A program made the translations under genes and the position numbers. A stretch of DNA of 64,000 bases from Tetrahymena thermophila SB210 (taxonomy: Eukaryota > Ciliophora > Oligohymenophorea > Hymenostomatida > Tetrahymenidae). The notes under the pieces are model-generated. The model saw only the letters and a list, made by a program, of their open reading frames with translations. It was not told the origin of the DNA and ran no database searches. Positions 62,208 to 64,000 of the stretch are shown piece after piece (within the stretch, counting starts at the first letter, position 1; every line of letters starts with the position of its first letter). The stretch is taken from positions 372,001-436,000 of the forward strand of contig NW_002476457.1 in the NCBI RefSeq assembly GCF_000189635.1. Direction: 5' to 3'.

Positions 62208-64000
62208 TCAGTTTTTACTTTTTAATCGACTTTTTGGTTATGGAGATTTACTTTTAGATTAATCTCTTTATTAATCTTAAACTCTATAATTATCTGCATT
62301 GTGAGGTTAAGGACTCGATTTTCTTTTTACCTGAGGCGAAGCTTTGTATTAAGTACTCTCTACAGCTTTAGGTTCAATTAAAGTAAATCTTTTATTTAAT
62401 AGATAAATAATTATATTAAGTTAAAATAAAGTGATTACCCTAATGCTTAAATAAAAATTTCATTGAGAATTTCATATCCATATTTCATCCCTTAAGGAAG
62501 CATTAATTCCTAAGGAACTTAATATTTAAAAGCTAGTTCTTTTTCTTACACCTTTTTATATCCCTAATTTATTTATGATTTAATAATTTAATAATCAAAT
62601 CATTGATTTATTCAAAAAAATTTTTAATTACCTCTGGTAACTCGGTATTTGGGTTTTATTTAAGCTATTTATTGAGTTCTTGCTTCATTTAAAATTCTTC
62701 ATAGTTTATTTTATCAGGGTCTTCAAATATGTTTGTGCTATGGCCTTACTTTCTAGTTATACTTTTCATATATTCAATTAACTTTTCAATAGAGTAGCTT
62801 ATGGGCAAATGACGAAGATCTTAAGGTGGTTTGGAGCAAAATTTGTAAGAAAATTAAATGATATATTGTTCAAATCCTTTAAAATCTATTTATTGAAAAT
62901 CATTCTATTTATTTTAAATTAATTAAAATTTTATTTTTAATCAAATTTAATAAATTTTTGATATTTTTACTTTTTTATTTAGGTAATTGGTATTGATAAG
63001 CTTAAAAATAGTTTTGTGCTCTTCTTAAGTTATATATTAAATCAATTCATAATCTTTAATCATTTTCCAAACTTCTGCTGATGTTATTGATTAGGCTTTA
63101 TCCTTTAGTTTATCGAAGGTCATACCTTAATTATCAAATGTCTAAACTAAATTTATAAATTTTGTGGTTTTTTTACTCAAATATTAATTTATCATTTAAA
63201 TTATTAGCTTTAAAAAATAATAATATTTTAAAAACTGTTAATAAATTCAAATACAGATTAATGATTTAAGCTTTAAATCACTTAATCATTAAAATATTTT
63301 GATGTAACTTTTTAGTGTGAATTAAATTTGTGAAAATTTGAATGGAACTTTAATTCGATTATTTAAATTTAAAAAAATTAAAATTTATTTAATAAAATAT
63401 TTGAAATTTGTTATTTAACTTTAAATAAATACTCTCAAAGTCAAAAATAGTTAGTTTAAATTTAAATTTTACTTTAACTATTTTTTAATTTTTTTATGAG
63501 GAAATTATTAAATTTTTACCAATTTTGATTTTGTAAAATTTTTATAATTCTTTGAAAATATTTTAAAGTAAAATAATTAAAATGTTTAAGCTTTAAAGTT
63601 AGTTTTAATTAAAATATTTAAATAAAAATATTAATTAATTATACTTGAATTAGAGTATTTCACAAAAAGATGCCTAAAAAGCTTATGGTATTTTTTTAAA
63701 AGAGCTTCAGCCATTAATTTATCACGGTCTTCTTCTTAATTTAAATCAAAGTAGTTTAATTAAGGAGATACTTTTTTATTATCTTTTTTCATTTCTTTTT
63801 CTCGAGAGCCAAATTCAAATAAATGATTTGCCTCTGTATCTGGTTTGTTTTTGGCTGCAATACCCTGCTCTATACTTCTCACTTCAAGCTACTTTCGAAG
63901 TTGTTGTTTTTATTTTTCTATCTATTAATTTTCAACTTCTTTCTTTTTTTAATCACTTTCCTACTTAGCTTTATATTCTTTTTTTTTATCTTCAATAATT
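62208..64000 (-). CDS. Charged coiled-coil-type protein, 3' part only
   Basis: Minus-strand gene entering from the right edge and ending at TGA 62208-62210. Visible exons are about 63655-64000, 62995-63180, 62640-62895, 62450-62570 and 62208-62390, split by AT-rich introns. The most N-terminal visible part is a Lys/Glu/Gln-rich helix (QQQLRKQLEVRSIEQG). It then turns globular: KLFRHLFVKYSNS, TFDNQGMTFDKL, ITSAEVWKMIKDYEL, KPPQDLRHLPISYSIEKL and YQVPQELMLPQGMKYGYEIL. The C-terminus is Ser/Lys/Pro-rich and basic. The block with LFxKYxN and HLP-x-x-x-S looks like a conserved helical domain that I associate loosely with ciliary proteins, but I cannot name the family. The start codon lies beyond the window. 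Confidence 0.65.

Overview
This window looks like macronuclear DNA from a ciliate of the Tetrahymena type. It is extremely AT-rich. Long coding stretches use TAA and TAG as glutamine, and every gene whose end I can define stops at TGA. Introns are short, AT-rich and GT-AG, from 43 nt to a few hundred nt, with one likely GC-AG exception. All gene models below were read with that code; under the standard code the genes break into small pieces. Exon junctions come from frame continuity, splice sites and paralog comparison, not from transcripts.

Layout from left to right: a pseudo-receiver/ADP-ribosyltransferase gene (65-1827, +); an OSCA/CSC1/TMEM63-type channel (2856-7055, -); a large single-exon membrane protein of unknown function (7893-10982, -); a giant LVIVD-repeat surface protein (12107-18003, +); a 2.9 kb gene-poor gap; a P5-type ATPase (20924-24780, +); two further LVIVD paralogs (25698-31731 and 34117-41521, both +); a 2.7 kb gap; a protein with two cyclic-nucleotide-binding-like domains (44246-48075, +); the ribosome biogenesis methyltransferase EMG1/NEP1 (48440-49369, +); a small DUF1764 protein (49833-50476, +); a coiled-coil protein (51450-54123, -); a second pseudo-receiver/ADP-ribosyltransferase gene (55679-57010, +); a gap holding a likely reverse-transcriptase relic; an acyltransferase-3 (NRF-6-like) membrane protein (59754-61793, +); and the 3' part of a charged, coiled-coil-type gene that runs off the right edge (62208-64000, -).

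Two themes stand out. First, three neighbouring LVIVD-type genes share the same order: propeller-like repeats, linker, cadherin-like fold, one membrane span, cytoplasmic tail. They also share three phase-0 intron positions, so they are a local duplicated family, interrupted only by the P-type ATPase. Second, two genes 54 kb apart share an unusual build: an N-terminal receiver-like fold starting W-(V/I)-D and a C-terminal R-S-ExE ADP-ribosyltransferase domain. Membrane and signalling proteins dominate; EMG1 and the DUF1764 protein are the only clear housekeeping genes. Intergenic DNA is nearly all A and T, and I saw no tRNA, rRNA, CRISPR array or intact mobile element.
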